DNA of 64,000 nt from Aromatoleum tolulyticum (GCF_900156155.1 NZ_FTMD01000010.1:62001-126000); one strand, 5' to 3'. Positions 25,794-34,957 are shown, counted from the stretch's first letter. The notes: generated by a model not told the origin, from the letters alone. Translations and numbers: made by a program.

Positions 25794-26690
25794 ATGGATC
25801 GCCTGCAGGCAATGGAAGTGTTTGTTCGCGTTGCGGAAGCAGGAAGCTTCACTGCGGTCGCGGACCGGCTGAATGTCGCCCGCTCGGCGATCACGCGACA
25901 GATCGCGGCGCTAGAAGCACACCTCGGAACCAAGCTGCTCGCCCGCAGCACAAGAAGACTGAGCCTGACGTCATCGGGTTCGGCCTACCTGGAAAAGTGC
26001 CGCGAAATCCTGGCGATGGTCGAGGCGGCGGAGGGCGACCTGGCAGGCGAGAAGCAGGCGCCGCGCGGTCAGATCCGCGCCAGCGTGCCGATGAGCTTCG
26101 GCGTGCGCCACCTGATGCCGCTCGTAGCGGACTTCATCACGACCTACCCGGAAGTCAGCGTGGACGTCGAGTTCAGCGATAGGCGCGTGAATCTGATCGA
26201 GGAAGGGATGGATTTCGCCGTGCGGATTTCGGAGCAGATCGATCCGTCACTGGTGATCCGTCGCCTGAGCCGCAGTTCGCTCACGGTGGTCGCCTCACCG
26301 GCCTATCTGGACCGGCACGGGCGACCGCAGCATCCCGAAGAGTTGCTGCAGCACCACTGCCTGACCTACACGCTGGGATCGAGCCTCGGCTGGAACTTCA
26401 GCGTGAACGGGGAACCCTATTCGGTACCGATCAAGGGGCGTTTCCGCGCCAACAACGGCGATGCCCTGCTCGATGCGGCGATCCGCGGGCTGGGGATCGT
26501 GCGCGAGCCGACCTTCCTGACCTCGCAGGCGGTACGGGCCGGACTGCTGGAAGTGCTGCTGCCGGAATATTCGGCAACCGAGCTGCACATCTACGCGGTG
26601 TTTCCCGGCACGCGCTATGTGCCGCACCGGGTGCGGACGCTGGTCGATTATCTGGCGGAGCGCATCGGGCCGGTCCCGTACTGGGACTGA
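25794..26690 (+). CDS. LysR-family transcriptional regulator of the QorB-like gene
   Basis: A 298-residue regulator starting MDRLQAMEVFVRVAEAGSFT, with the helix-turn-helix through SAITRQIAALE and an effector domain from residue 90. It belongs to the large YafC/AaeR-like LysR subgroup. The ATG at 25794 follows a GAGGACAAC ribosome site; the open frame 5' of it is antisense to the divergent gene. The palindrome at 25741-25764 should be its operator. Confidence 0.9.
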   Translation: MDRLQAMEVFVRVAEAGSFTAVADRLNVARSAITRQIAALEAHLGTKLLARSTRRLSLTSSGSAYLEKCREILAMVEAAEGDLAGEKQAPRGQIRASVPMSFGVRHLMPLVADFITTYPEVSVDVEFSDRRVNLIEEGMDFAVRISEQIDPSLVIRRLSRSSLTVVASPAYLDRHGRPQHPEELLQHHCLTYTLGSSLGWNFSVNGEPYSVPIKGRFRANNGDALLDAAIRGLGIVREPTFLTSQAVRAGLLEVLLPEYSATELHIYAVFPGTRYVPHRVRTLVDYLAERIGPVPYWD

Positions 26691-26695
26691 GCGGC

Positions 26696-27409
26696 TCAGA
26701 AATTCATCCGCCACGGCAGCTCGCCCTGGATGAACAGGCGGGCTTCGTCGGATGCGGGGCGGGCGAAGAAGCGCTGCACCGAGGCGTGTTCGCGCACCCG
26801 TCCGGCGCTCATGAAGACGACGTCGTCGCCGAGGCGGGTGGCCTGACCGAGATTGTGAGTGGTCATGAGGATGCGGGTGCCGTCGGTACGGATCTCGCGC
26901 ACGATGCGTTCGACCTCGGCCGTCGCGGAGGGGTCGAGGCTGGCAGTGGGTTCGTCCAGCAGCAGCAGGCGCGGCGCGGTCACCCAGGCACGGGCGAGCG
27001 CGAGACGCTGCTGTTCGCCGCCCGACAGCAATCTGGCGCTGTCGGACGCACGCGCGAGCAGGCCGACACGATCGAGCACGTCGGCCGCGCGGCGGCGGCG
27101 CTCGACGCGCGGTACGCCGTGGGGCTTGAGCGCAAGTGCGACGTTTTCCAGCACCGAAGCGCGCAGCATCATCGGATGCTGGAACACCATCATCACGCCG
27201 AGATGGGGGCGTGCGCCGCCGCCCCAGTCGATCTGCCCGGCAGTCGGTTCGAGCAGGCCGCAGATCGTGCGCAGCAGCACGCTCTTGCCCGCGCCGTTGG
27301 GGCCGAGCACGAGCGTGATGCCCTCGCCGCCCAGTTCGAGTTCGATGCCGTCGAGGACTTTGCGGCCGTTGGGCTGGAAACGGACGTCGCGCAGGCGCAG
27401 CGGGAACAT
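26696..27409 (-). CDS. tupC: Tungstate-type ABC transporter ATP-binding protein
   Basis: About 237 residues from the ATG at 27409. Walker A is GPNGAGKS, the signature LSGGEQQRLALARA and Walker B LLLLDEPTASLD, with the H-loop in TTHNLG. Together with the permease two bases upstream it matches TupB/TupC, the high-affinity tungstate uptake system; molybdate or generic phosphate-family ATPases are alternatives. The assignment is strengthened because a tungsten aldehyde oxidoreductase operon lies just upstream on the same strand. The binding protein gene tupA is not in the window. Confidence 0.83.
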   Translation of the reverse strand: MFPLRLRDVRFQPNGRKVLDGIELELGGEGITLVLGPNGAGKSVLLRTICGLLEPTAGQIDWGGGARPHLGVMMVFQHPMMLRASVLENVALALKPHGVPRVERRRRAADVLDRVGLLARASDSARLLSGGEQQRLALARAWVTAPRLLLLDEPTASLDPSATAEVERIVREIRTDGTRILMTTHNLGQATRLGDDVVFMSAGRVREHASVQRFFARPASDEARLFIQGELPWRMNF

Positions 27410-27411
27410 GC

Positions 27412-28116
27412 TCAGCCGTACCTGCGCATCGCCCACGCCCGCATCGCGAATGCGGCAGCGTTGAGGACCAGGATGACCGCGACGAGCACGATGCCCAATG
27501 CGATCGCGAGCGGCAGGTCGCCCTTGCTGGTTTCGAGCGCGATCGCGGTGGTCATGACGCGCGTGGCATGGTCGATGTTGCCGCCGACGATCATCACCGC
27601 GCCGACCTCGCTCATGGCGCGCCCGAGTCCGGCGAGGACGGCAACGAGCAGGGAATGACGGCAGTCATATAACAGCGTCGTGACGCTTTGCAGCCATGTG
27701 AAGCGCATCGCCCGGAACTCCTCGGCATAGCGCTGCCACGTATCCTCGATGATCTGGCGGGCAATGGCGGCCATCAGGGGGACGACCAGCAGCGTCTGCG
27801 CGGCGACCATCGCAGCGGGCGTGTAGAGCATTCCCAGCCCGCCGAGCGGGCCCGAGCGCGACAGGATCAGATAGACGACCACGCCGACGACGACGGAGGG
27901 TGCGCCCATCAGGCCGTTGATGACCACCAGGGTGGCGCTCCGGCCGGGAAAGCGGCCTACGGCGAGACAGGCGCCGAGGGGCAGCCCGATGAGCGTGCCG
28001 AGGATCACGGCCGAACCGCTGACCCGCAGCGACAGGCTGACGATTTCGACCGCGCGGTGATCGAAGGTGGAGAGGAGAGCGAAGGCGTCGGAGAAGGTCG
28101 CGGCGAGTCCGTACAT
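27412..28116 (-). CDS. tupB: Tungstate-type ABC transporter permease
   Basis: About 234 residues with five or six membrane helices. The EAA-like cytoplasmic loop reads RFTWLQSVTTLLYDCRHSLL followed by GLGRAMSEVGAVMIVGGN, which is typical of TupB and related CysT-type permeases. The first ATG at 28128 is possible; 28116 (MYGLAATF) is a better start. It overlaps the operon layout of tupC two bases downstream and would bring tungstate into the cytoplasm for the AOR cofactor. Confidence 0.83.
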   Translation of the reverse strand: MYGLAATFSDAFALLSTFDHRAVEIVSLSLRVSGSAVILGTLIGLPLGACLAVGRFPGRSATLVVINGLMGAPSVVVGVVVYLILSRSGPLGGLGMLYTPAAMVAAQTLLVVPLMAAIARQIIEDTWQRYAEEFRAMRFTWLQSVTTLLYDCRHSLLVAVLAGLGRAMSEVGAVMIVGGNIDHATRVMTTAIALETSKGDLPLAIALGIVLVAVILVLNAAAFAMRAWAMRRYG

Positions 28117-28182
28117 TGGCCGGAGCATAGCGCAAGCGCCGCACTTAGGCAGCCCTGCGCCGCATGCGGATCGGGAATCGCC

Positions 28183-28509
28183 TCATCCGCCGCCTCGCTG
28201 CATCGCACGGTCGAGCGGAACGAGCAAGGCCCTGCGGTCGGATTCGGTGCCACCGGAGAATTCGTAACGCACCCCGAGCGTCTGCAACTGAAGCAGGCCG
28301 AGCCGTCGCACGCCGCGTGTCGCGACATGGATGTCGAGCCGGGTCGGCCCGGCGCACAGGCGGAAATGACCGGGGGCGACGGCTTCCACCGCGCAGGGCG
28401 ATGCCTTGCGCAGGTCGCGCTCGAACTCGGCGGGCGAGGCGGTTACCTCGCGCTCGAAGCGCTCCGGCACGGGACCGCTGACAAACGCCAACGAGCGCTC
28501 TCCTGTCAT
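28183..28509 (-). CDS. Hypothetical protein at the end of the aor operon
   Basis: A 108-residue protein without signal peptide or membrane segment. Sequence blocks such as SPCAVEAVAPGHFRLCAGPT and VRRLGLLQLQTLGVRYEF predict an alpha/beta fold, but I do not recognise a family. It lies 89 bases after the MoaD-like gene and just before tupB, all on the same strand, so a link to tungsten cofactor assembly or AOR maturation is inferred from position only. Confidence 0.6.
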   Translation of the reverse strand: MTGERSLAFVSGPVPERFEREVTASPAEFERDLRKASPCAVEAVAPGHFRLCAGPTRLDIHVATRGVRRLGLLQLQTLGVRYEFSGGTESDRRALLVPLDRAMQRGGG

Positions 28510-28598
28510 GTGTGGATGCAGTGTTCACTTGCGGGCTCCCTCCAGCTGCGGCCGCGTGGCTGCGGTCCTCGCAGTGCCGGAACTGGAACGCGCAAAAT

Positions 28599-28850
28599 TC
28601 AGCCGCCGGCGATGGGCGGCCAGATGGCCAGTTCGTCTCCGTCCGCGAGCGGCCGCGAGGCGCGCTGCGCGGGCGGGATGAAATGGCCGTTGACGAGCAC
28701 GAGATGCGCGCTGCGCTCGGGGAGGTTGAAGCGCATGATCAGCTCGGCGATGGTCGTCCCCTCGCCGACTTCCAGTTCGATGCGGTTGCCCCTGCGGTCG
28801 GACGGGAGGTAGTCGGTGAGGGAGGCGAAGAGCTTGAAGCCGATCTTCAT
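28599..28850 (-). CDS. MoaD/ThiS-family small protein of the aor operon
   Basis: An 83-residue ubiquitin-fold protein from the ATG at 28850 (MKIGFKLFASLTDYLP). The C-terminus ends PPIAGG, the diglycine that carries thiocarboxylate in MoaD and ThiS. It follows aorC by 19 bases, and MoaD-like genes are regular members of AOR operons, where a dedicated sulfur carrier could serve tungstopterin synthesis. The longer frame upstream overlaps aorC and is unlikely to be translated. Confidence 0.85.
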   Translation of the reverse strand: MKIGFKLFASLTDYLPSDRRGNRIELEVGEGTTIAELIMRFNLPERSAHLVLVNGHFIPPAQRASRPLADGDELAIWPPIAGG

Positions 28851-28869
28851 GGGTGCATCCACTCCGGCA

Positions 28870-30141
28870 TCAGCGCGCGAGCGCCATCGGTTGCTGCGAG
28901 CGGGCGACATACGCCTCGACGAATTGCAGCGGATTGGCAAGCAGGCGGTCCTTCCACGCCCCGAGCTTCACCTGGCCGTGGATCAGGCCGCGCAGCGCGC
29001 CGACGTGCTGGGTGAGGCCGATCGAAGTTGCGCCGATCATCACGTCGTCCTTGAACTGCAGGCTGAGGTAGCGGAAGCGGTTCTCATCAATGTGTTCGAC
29101 ACCCGCTCCGCCGGTTTCGCTCCCCTCGCCCCACCACTGGCCGAAGGACGCCGAGATCAGGCCCAGCGTGTCGAGCACGTTGATCGCGAGCACGCCGTTG
29201 AGCTGCGTGTGGCGGCCCGCCATGTTGAGCGCGGCCACGCGGGCCTGGTCGGCAGCGTTGGGCTGGATCGCCGCGACGAGGTGGGCACCGGTGAAGAGGT
29301 CGGGCGCCTCGGCGACGTCGCCGGCGGCGAAGATGCCCGGCACGCTGGTTTCGAGCTTGTCGTCGACGAGCACGCCCTTGGCGACATGCACGGGGGTGGC
29401 GTCGAGAAAGGCGACATTGGGCGCGACGCCGGCAGCGACGATCACGAGGTCGCACGGCAGGACGTCGCCGGTCGACAGGGTCACGTCCACGACACCCTCG
29501 GTGCTGCTGCGGTCGATGCGCTGCACGCCGGCGTTGGTGACGACGCGGATGCCCTCTTGCTCGACCCAGCGCTTGATCATGCTGCCGGCCTTGGGCGTCA
29601 TCATGCGCGGCACCATGCGGTCGCCCATCTCGACGACGGTGAGCTGCACGCCGCGCGCAGCAAGGGCCTGCATGATGATGCAGCCGATGAAGCCGGCGCC
29701 GAGCTGCAGCACGCGCGAGCCGGGTTTGGCGAGCCGGGCGATGGCGCGGGCGTCGTCGAGCGTCCAGCAGGTCTGCACTTCGGGCAGGTCGACGCCGGGG
29801 ATGGGCGGGCGCACCGGATGCGAGCCGGTCGCGATGAGGAGGCGGTCGTAGTCCTCGAAGTGGCCGTCGTGGAACAGGATGCGGCGCTTGTCCGTATCCA
29901 GCGACACGGCACGCGCGCGCAGTTCGCCGATGTTGAGCCTGCGGAAGTGCTCGGGCGCCTTGCGCAGGTAAGTGCCCGTTTCGTCGATGTTCTCTTCGAG
30001 CAGGTAGGGAATGGCCATGCGCGAGTATGGCGGAACGTTCTCGCTGCCGACCATCAGGATCTCGTCGGCGGGCGCGGCGCGGCGCAGCGTTTCGGCGGCG
30101 ACGACGCCGGCGGGTCCGTTGCCGAGTATCACGTGTTTCAT
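28870..30141 (-). CDS. aorC: FAD subunit of tungsten aldehyde oxidoreductase (AorC)
   Basis: A 423-residue FAD-dependent pyridine nucleotide oxidoreductase. The N-terminus HVILGNGPAGVVAAETLR is the FAD dinucleotide fold, a second GxGxxG-type block (LQLGAGFIGCI) lies near residue 147 for NAD(P)H, and the IFAAGDVAEA motif near residue 275 completes the FAD site. In Aromatoleum aromaticum the third AOR subunit is such a flavoprotein and lets the enzyme use NAD+. It lies 93 bases after aorB in the same operon. Confidence 0.9.
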   Translation of the reverse strand: MKHVILGNGPAGVVAAETLRRAAPADEILMVGSENVPPYSRMAIPYLLEENIDETGTYLRKAPEHFRRLNIGELRARAVSLDTDKRRILFHDGHFEDYDRLLIATGSHPVRPPIPGVDLPEVQTCWTLDDARAIARLAKPGSRVLQLGAGFIGCIIMQALAARGVQLTVVEMGDRMVPRMMTPKAGSMIKRWVEQEGIRVVTNAGVQRIDRSSTEGVVDVTLSTGDVLPCDLVIVAAGVAPNVAFLDATPVHVAKGVLVDDKLETSVPGIFAAGDVAEAPDLFTGAHLVAAIQPNAADQARVAALNMAGRHTQLNGVLAINVLDTLGLISASFGQWWGEGSETGGAGVEHIDENRFRYLSLQFKDDVMIGATSIGLTQHVGALRGLIHGQVKLGAWKDRLLANPLQFVEAYVARSQQPMALAR

Positions 30142-30234
30142 CGGTTCGTCCTCGTTTGGGCGATGAGGCGCCCTTCCCGGCAGCGGGCCGCCGGGAAGGG
30201 CTCACACGCTCGACAGGCGAGCGTCAGGCGATGC

Positions 30235-32082
30235 TCAGAGTCCGAGTCGCGCCAGGGTTTCCGCGGTCGGCACGCCGTCGGGCGTCCAGCCGCGCACCTT
30301 GTAGTACTCGGGCAGCATCTTGTCGAGGCCGTTGACGAGTCCCTTCGCCGGGCCGGTCTTGGCCGGTTCCTTCAACAGGCGCGGCGGCAGGTTGTCGTCC
30401 TTGGCGGTGAAGCCCGCGGCGTTGTTGAACTGGCGCTCGAGGTTCCAGATGCGTTCGCCGACCGCGTTGAGCTTCTCCATCGTCCATTCCTCGCCGCAGG
30501 CCGCCGCGAGTTGCGGCTGCACGTCGGCGAGCGTCCACGCGAAGGACGTGAATACGCAGATGCCGGCGGCGTCGAACACCGCGGTGGCGTCCTGGAAGGC
30601 CTTCACGAGTTCGGCCTTGCCTTCGGTGACGAGCGGATCGGTCTTGACCGGGATGCCCAGCACTTCGGACGCGACCGTATAGCCGCGCAGGTGGCAGGCG
30701 CCGCGGTTGGAGGTCGCGTACGCGAGGCCCATGCCCTGGATGCCGCGCGAGTCGTAGGCGGGGAACTCCTGGCTCTTGACGCTCATCGAGAGCTCGGGAT
30801 GGCCGTACTTCGCGCACATGCGCGCCGAGCCCTGCCCGATCTCCTTGCCGAAGCCTTCGCCCGCTGCGGTCATCTCGGCGAGCTTCGCCAGCGCTTCGGC
30901 CGACCCGAAGGGCGTGTCGAGACCGATCTCTTCCTTCTTCAGCACGCCCATCTCGTAGAGTTCCATCGCCGCGCCGACGGTGGCGCCGAAGGAGATCGGG
31001 TCCATGCCCTGCTCGTTGCACAGCATGTTGGCGTACTGCAGCGCCTCGAGGTCGCCGACGCCGTTGGCGGCACCGAGCGCCCAGGCGGCTTCGTACTCCA
31101 GGCCGCCCGATGCGCCCCAGTACTGCGGGCTGTTCTTGACGGTGAAGTGGTTCTTGTCGAGCTGCGAGATGCGCCCGCAGGCGATGGTGCAGCCGAAGCA
31201 CGCGGCGTTGGTGATGAGGTGGGACTTGCCGTCGGTCGGGCGCTTCTCGTGCATCGCCTCGGCGGAAATCTTGGAGGCGTCCTCGAACTGCACGTCGCGG
31301 TGGTTGCGCGTGGGCAGCGCGCCGATCTCGTTGATGACGTTCATCAGCACCTGGGTGCCGTACTTGGGCAGGCCCTGGCCGGTCACCGCGTTGTCGGCGA
31401 GCACCTTCTTCGCGTCGGTGGTGGCCTTGAGGAAGGCCGGGAAGTCCTTGATGCCCGCGACGCCCTTGGTGCCGCGGATAGCAACCGCCTTGAGGTTCTT
31501 CGAGCCCATCACGGCGCCCACGCCCGAGCGGCCGGCCGCTCGGTGCAGGTCATTGATGACGACCGCGAACAGCACCTGGTTTTCGCCCGCCTTGCCGATC
31601 GAGGACACGCGGATCAGCGGATCCTGGTGGTCGGCCTTGATCTGCTCCTCGGTGTGCCAGCAGCTGGTGCCCCACAGGTGCGAGGCGTCGCGCAGTTCAG
31701 CCTTGTCGTTCTCGATGAAGAGGTAGACGGGCTTCGGCGACCGGCCTTCGAAGATGATCATGTCCCAGCCGGCGAACTTCAGCTCGGCGCCGAAGAAGCC
31801 GCCCGAGTTGGAACAGGCGATCGCGCCGGTGAGCGGTCCCTTGCAGCTCACGGTGTAGCGGCCGCCGGTGGAGGCCATCGTGCCGGTGAGCGGGCCGGTC
31901 GCCATGATCAGCTTGTTGTCGGGCGACAACGGGTCGACCTTGGGGTCGATCTCGGAGACCAGGTACTTGGCCGACAGTCCGCGCGATCCGAGGTATTCGT
32001 TGGCCCACTCCATGTTGAGGGGCTCTTCCTTGCACGTGCCCTGGGTGAGGTTCACCCGCAGGAGCTTGCGATTCCATGCCAT
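30235..32082 (-). CDS. aorB: Tungsten aldehyde oxidoreductase catalytic subunit (AorB)
   Basis: A 615-residue member of the aldehyde ferredoxin oxidoreductase family. The [4Fe-4S] cysteines include C295, C298 and C302 in CFGCTIAC, with the fourth in the later DAAGICVFTSF segment. The N-terminal GPLTGTMASTGGRY block and the NEQGMDPIS block bind the two pterins around tungsten. It oxidises aldehydes to acids with low-potential acceptors or, through AorC, NAD+. It sits 15 bases after aorA. The family in facultative betaproteobacteria is the AorABC subtype characterised from Aromatoleum; this protein and gene order match it. Confidence 0.93.
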   Translation of the reverse strand: MAWNRKLLRVNLTQGTCKEEPLNMEWANEYLGSRGLSAKYLVSEIDPKVDPLSPDNKLIMATGPLTGTMASTGGRYTVSCKGPLTGAIACSNSGGFFGAELKFAGWDMIIFEGRSPKPVYLFIENDKAELRDASHLWGTSCWHTEEQIKADHQDPLIRVSSIGKAGENQVLFAVVINDLHRAAGRSGVGAVMGSKNLKAVAIRGTKGVAGIKDFPAFLKATTDAKKVLADNAVTGQGLPKYGTQVLMNVINEIGALPTRNHRDVQFEDASKISAEAMHEKRPTDGKSHLITNAACFGCTIACGRISQLDKNHFTVKNSPQYWGASGGLEYEAAWALGAANGVGDLEALQYANMLCNEQGMDPISFGATVGAAMELYEMGVLKKEEIGLDTPFGSAEALAKLAEMTAAGEGFGKEIGQGSARMCAKYGHPELSMSVKSQEFPAYDSRGIQGMGLAYATSNRGACHLRGYTVASEVLGIPVKTDPLVTEGKAELVKAFQDATAVFDAAGICVFTSFAWTLADVQPQLAAACGEEWTMEKLNAVGERIWNLERQFNNAAGFTAKDDNLPPRLLKEPAKTGPAKGLVNGLDKMLPEYYKVRGWTPDGVPTAETLARLGL

Positions 32083-32097
32083 GGTATTCCTCTCCTC

Positions 32098-32574
32098 TCA
32101 GGCCGCCGATGCGGGGGTGTTGGCCTTGGCAGCCCAGGCCTGCATGCGCGTAAGACCCGTCCAGTTGGCGTCGATGTATGTGATCGCGCCGGTCGGACAG
32201 GCTTTCGCACAGGCCGGATCGCCCTCGCACAGGTCGCATTTCTGCACCTTGCCGGTAGCCTGGTTGTAATTGACCGTGCCGAACGGACAGGCGATCGTGC
32301 ACACCTTGCAGCCGACACAGGTGTCCTCGAACACCATTTTCGCGCCGGTGGTCAGGTCCAGCCGGATCGCATCGACCGGACAGGAGTGCATGCACCACGC
32401 GTCGGTGCACTGGGTGCAGGTGTAGGGCACCTTGCGCCCTTCATGCTCGAAATTGAAGACCTTGATCAGCGAGTCGCTGGGATTGATGACACCGGTATGT
32501 TCGTACGAGCAGGCCATCTCGCATTGCAGGCAGCCGGTACACTTCGCGGGGTCAATATAGAGCGATTTCCACAT
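32098..32574 (-). CDS. aorA: Polyferredoxin subunit of aldehyde oxidoreductase (AorA)
   Basis: A 158-residue protein with sixteen cysteines in four [4Fe-4S] motifs: CTGCLQCEMAC (12-22), CTQCTDAWCMHSC, CVGCKVCTIAC and CDLCEGDPACAKAC. It relays electrons from AorB to AorC. In Aromatoleum AOR, AorA subunits polymerise into a wire decorated by AorB, according to published structural work. It is the first gene of aorA-aorB-aorC-moaD, behind a sigma-54-type promoter. Confidence 0.92.
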   Translation of the reverse strand: MWKSLYIDPAKCTGCLQCEMACSYEHTGVINPSDSLIKVFNFEHEGRKVPYTCTQCTDAWCMHSCPVDAIRLDLTTGAKMVFEDTCVGCKVCTIACPFGTVNYNQATGKVQKCDLCEGDPACAKACPTGAITYIDANWTGLTRMQAWAAKANTPASAA

Positions 32575-32627
32575 CGATGTACTCCTCCGTCGGTAGATTC
32601 GCTACGGGACACAACAGACCACTTTAG

Positions 32628-32642
32628 GCAAATACCATGCCC
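32628..32642 (-). promoter_or_regulatory. Sigma-54-type promoter of the aor operon
   Basis: On the minus strand the element reads GGGCATGGTATTTGC, matching TGGCACG-N4-TTGC at all but two fixed positions and keeping the GG-N10-GC spacing. It lies 54 bases upstream of the aorA start and just behind the gene for a sigma-54 activator. Confidence 0.7.
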
Positions 32643-32671
32643 GTGACAATGTCTATCGCATAACAGGGCTG

Positions 32672-34705
32672 TCAACTCATCCGGCCGAGCTTGCGGTAGA
32701 GAGTGTTGCGGCTGACGCCGAGGCGACGTGCGGCGGCGGAGACGTTGCCGCCCACTTCACGCATGACCGTCGCGATCGCTTCGAGTTCGATTTCGTCCAG
32801 GCTGCGCGCCCCGATCGTGGCCGCCGGCGCAGGCGACGCGATGGCCGCGACCGGCATGGCCGTCATCGGGGTAGAAGGGGCGAGGCCTTCGCCGCCCTCC
32901 TCGCCATCGATGCCGAAGAGCTCCTCGGGCAGATGGATCGAGGCGATCTCGTGCTCGTTGTCGTCGAGCAGCGCGACGGCGACGCGGATGACGTTCTGGA
33001 GCTGGCGGACGTTGCCCGGCCAGGGGTAGCGTTCGAAGAAGCCCATGACCTCTTCGCTGATGCCGAGCGGCCCGCTGCGCCGGTCGGCCGATTCGATCTC
33101 GAGCAGGTTCGACACGATGCGGCGGACGTCGGTGCGTTCGCGCAGCGGCGGCAGGGTGACGGTGAGGCTGTTGACGCGGTAGTAGAGGTCTTCGCGGAAC
33201 ACGCCCTGCTTCACGGCGTCGCGCAGCACGCGGTGGGTCGCGCACACGAGGGAGATGTCGACCGGGATCGATTTCATCGAGCCGATCGGCGTGACGCTGC
33301 GCTCCTGCAGCACGCGCAGCAGGCGCGCCTGCATGCCGAGCGGCATGTCGCCGATTTCATCCAGGAACAGCGTGCCGCCGTGGGCCTGCTGCAGCTTGCC
33401 GACCGCGCCCTCGCGCCGCGCGCCGGTGAAGGAGCCGCCGACGTAGCCGAAGAGTTCCGATTCGATGAGGTTTTCCGGAATCGCCGCACAGTTGAGTGCG
33501 ACGAAGGGTCCGTCGCTGCGCACGCCGCTGTTGTGGAAAGCACGGGCGAAGAGTTCCTTGCCGACACCCGATTCGCCCTGGATCAGCAGCGGGATGTCCT
33601 TGCCCTGCACGCGGCGCGCGCGGTCGAGGGCGAGTTGCAGGCGCGCATCGCCGGTCGCGAGGCTGTCGAGGGTGATGCGACCTTTCGAACCGTCCGAGGT
33701 TTTCGCCGGCCCCTTCGCCGACTCCTGCGCCGCTTCCTGCAATCTCGGCGCAGGAACCTCCGGGCGCGTCCGCCGGTGGCCGCGCACCTGCACATAGACG
33801 GCATCGCCGCGCCGCATTTCGAGCAGCAGCAGGTCGTCCGGCGCGTTGGCCGCGCGGTCGAGCACCTGGCCGAAGCCGGTGCGGAAGAGCATGCCGAAGG
33901 ACGGTGCGTCGGCCAGTCCGGCCGTAAGTCCCAGCCATTCGCGCGCGACGGGATTGGCGCCGACGATGCGGCCGTCGGCATCGACCGCGAGCATCGCTTC
34001 CTGCAGGCTGCCGACGTATTCGGGGCGCGGATGGAAGGCGATGCGGATTTCCTTGGCGAACTCCGCCTCGAAGAGGCGCTTCTCGAGCAGTTGCACCGAG
34101 AGGCGCACGAGGCCCAGCGTATGGCGCTGGTTGCTGCGCGAGTCGCCCGAGATATCCAGCACGCCCGCGATGCACCCCTGTGCGTTGAACACCGGCGCGG
34201 CACTGCAGGTCAAAAAGCCATTGCGTTCCAGGTAGTGCTCGGCGCCATGGATTTCGACCGGTGCGCCTTCGAGGATCGCGGTACCGATCGCGTTGGTGCC
34301 GCGGAAGGTTTCATCCCACGACGCGCCCGGCTGCAGTGCGACGCGTTGCGCGCGGCCGACGAAATCGGGGTCGCCGAGGCAGTGCAGGATCATGCCCTTC
34401 GTGTCGGCAAGGATGACCATGCTGCCCGAGGCGCGGATCTGTTCGAACACGTGTTCCATGATCCCGCCCGCGTGCTCCAGCAGCCGCGCACTGCGGTCGC
34501 GCGCGTCGGAGAGCTGGGCGCGGCCCGCGGGGTCGATCAGGTAGGCATCCAGGTGGTCGAGCCCGCCGTTGCGACAGCGCTGCCAGGAACGCAGCACAGG
34601 AGGGGCGAGCCCGGCCTCCGGCGTCTGGCCAAGCTCGAAGAAAAATCGTCGCGCGTCCGAAATGGTGTTCTCGCGGCGATCCCGCAATTGCGGTAATACG
34701 GCCAT
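32672..34705 (-). CDS. Sigma-54-dependent activator of the aor operon (AcoR-like)
   Basis: A 677-residue enhancer-binding protein. Residues 60-200 resemble a GAF sensor ([26 protein letters not shown]), a PAS-like part follows, then the AAA+ domain with Walker A GESGVGKE, the sigma-54 contact loop GSFTGA (a conservative variant of GAFTGA), Walker B TLFLDEIGD and the PPLRER block. The C-terminal NVSAAARRLGVSRNTLYRKL is a Fis-type helix-turn-helix. All parts needed for activation are present. It lies directly upstream of aorA on the same strand and is the natural regulator of that operon; aldehyde or alcohol inducers are plausible but not shown. Confidence 0.92.
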   Translation of the reverse strand: MAVLPQLRDRRENTISDARRFFFELGQTPEAGLAPPVLRSWQRCRNGGLDHLDAYLIDPAGRAQLSDARDRSARLLEHAGGIMEHVFEQIRASGSMVILADTKGMILHCLGDPDFVGRAQRVALQPGASWDETFRGTNAIGTAILEGAPVEIHGAEHYLERNGFLTCSAAPVFNAQGCIAGVLDISGDSRSNQRHTLGLVRLSVQLLEKRLFEAEFAKEIRIAFHPRPEYVGSLQEAMLAVDADGRIVGANPVAREWLGLTAGLADAPSFGMLFRTGFGQVLDRAANAPDDLLLLEMRRGDAVYVQVRGHRRTRPEVPAPRLQEAAQESAKGPAKTSDGSKGRITLDSLATGDARLQLALDRARRVQGKDIPLLIQGESGVGKELFARAFHNSGVRSDGPFVALNCAAIPENLIESELFGYVGGSFTGARREGAVGKLQQAHGGTLFLDEIGDMPLGMQARLLRVLQERSVTPIGSMKSIPVDISLVCATHRVLRDAVKQGVFREDLYYRVNSLTVTLPPLRERTDVRRIVSNLLEIESADRRSGPLGISEEVMGFFERYPWPGNVRQLQNVIRVAVALLDDNEHEIASIHLPEELFGIDGEEGGEGLAPSTPMTAMPVAAIASPAPAATIGARSLDEIELEAIATVMREVGGNVSAAARRLGVSRNTLYRKLGRMS

Positions 34706-34898
34706 CTTCTCCTCCTCTCCTGCGCGTCACTTTGGGGACTATTTTTTTGTTTGTCCCTTGTGTCAGAAAGTAGCACCTGCACCAGGTCGAAGCAATCGGT
34801 CATCCGATCCGGCAACAACAGTGGAGCAATTTTCCTGCCAGCAGCTTTCAGGCGCCTTACCAAGGAAATACGCCGGATTCCGGGTCGCCTGGCCCACG

Positions 34899-34913
34899 TG
34901 GCACAGGGCTTGC
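34899..34913 (+). promoter_or_regulatory. Sigma-54-type promoter of the PedF-like cytochrome gene
   Basis: TGGCACAGGGCTTGC matches TGGCACG-N4-TTGC with one mismatch and has the exact GG-N10-GC spacing. It lies 45 bases before the cytochrome start at 34958, on the plus strand, divergent from the AcoR-like gene ending its transcription unit here. Confidence 0.75.
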
Positions 34914-34957
34914 GAAGGAAGGTGCAGATCCGGCACTCCGGGCGTCGTCAATCAGAG

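Noticed and set aside
28599-28940. Longer form of the MoaD-like protein starting at 28940
   Set aside because: The extra 30 residues are Arg/Ser rich, overlap aorC and have no counterpart in MoaD/ThiS proteins.
28816-32646. Open frame of 1276 codons on the plus strand through the aor operon
   Set aside because: It is antisense to aorA, aorB and aorC, which have clear families and motifs. The composition (Arg, Ala, Gly, His, Asp rich) is the usual product of reading GC-rich codons backwards.
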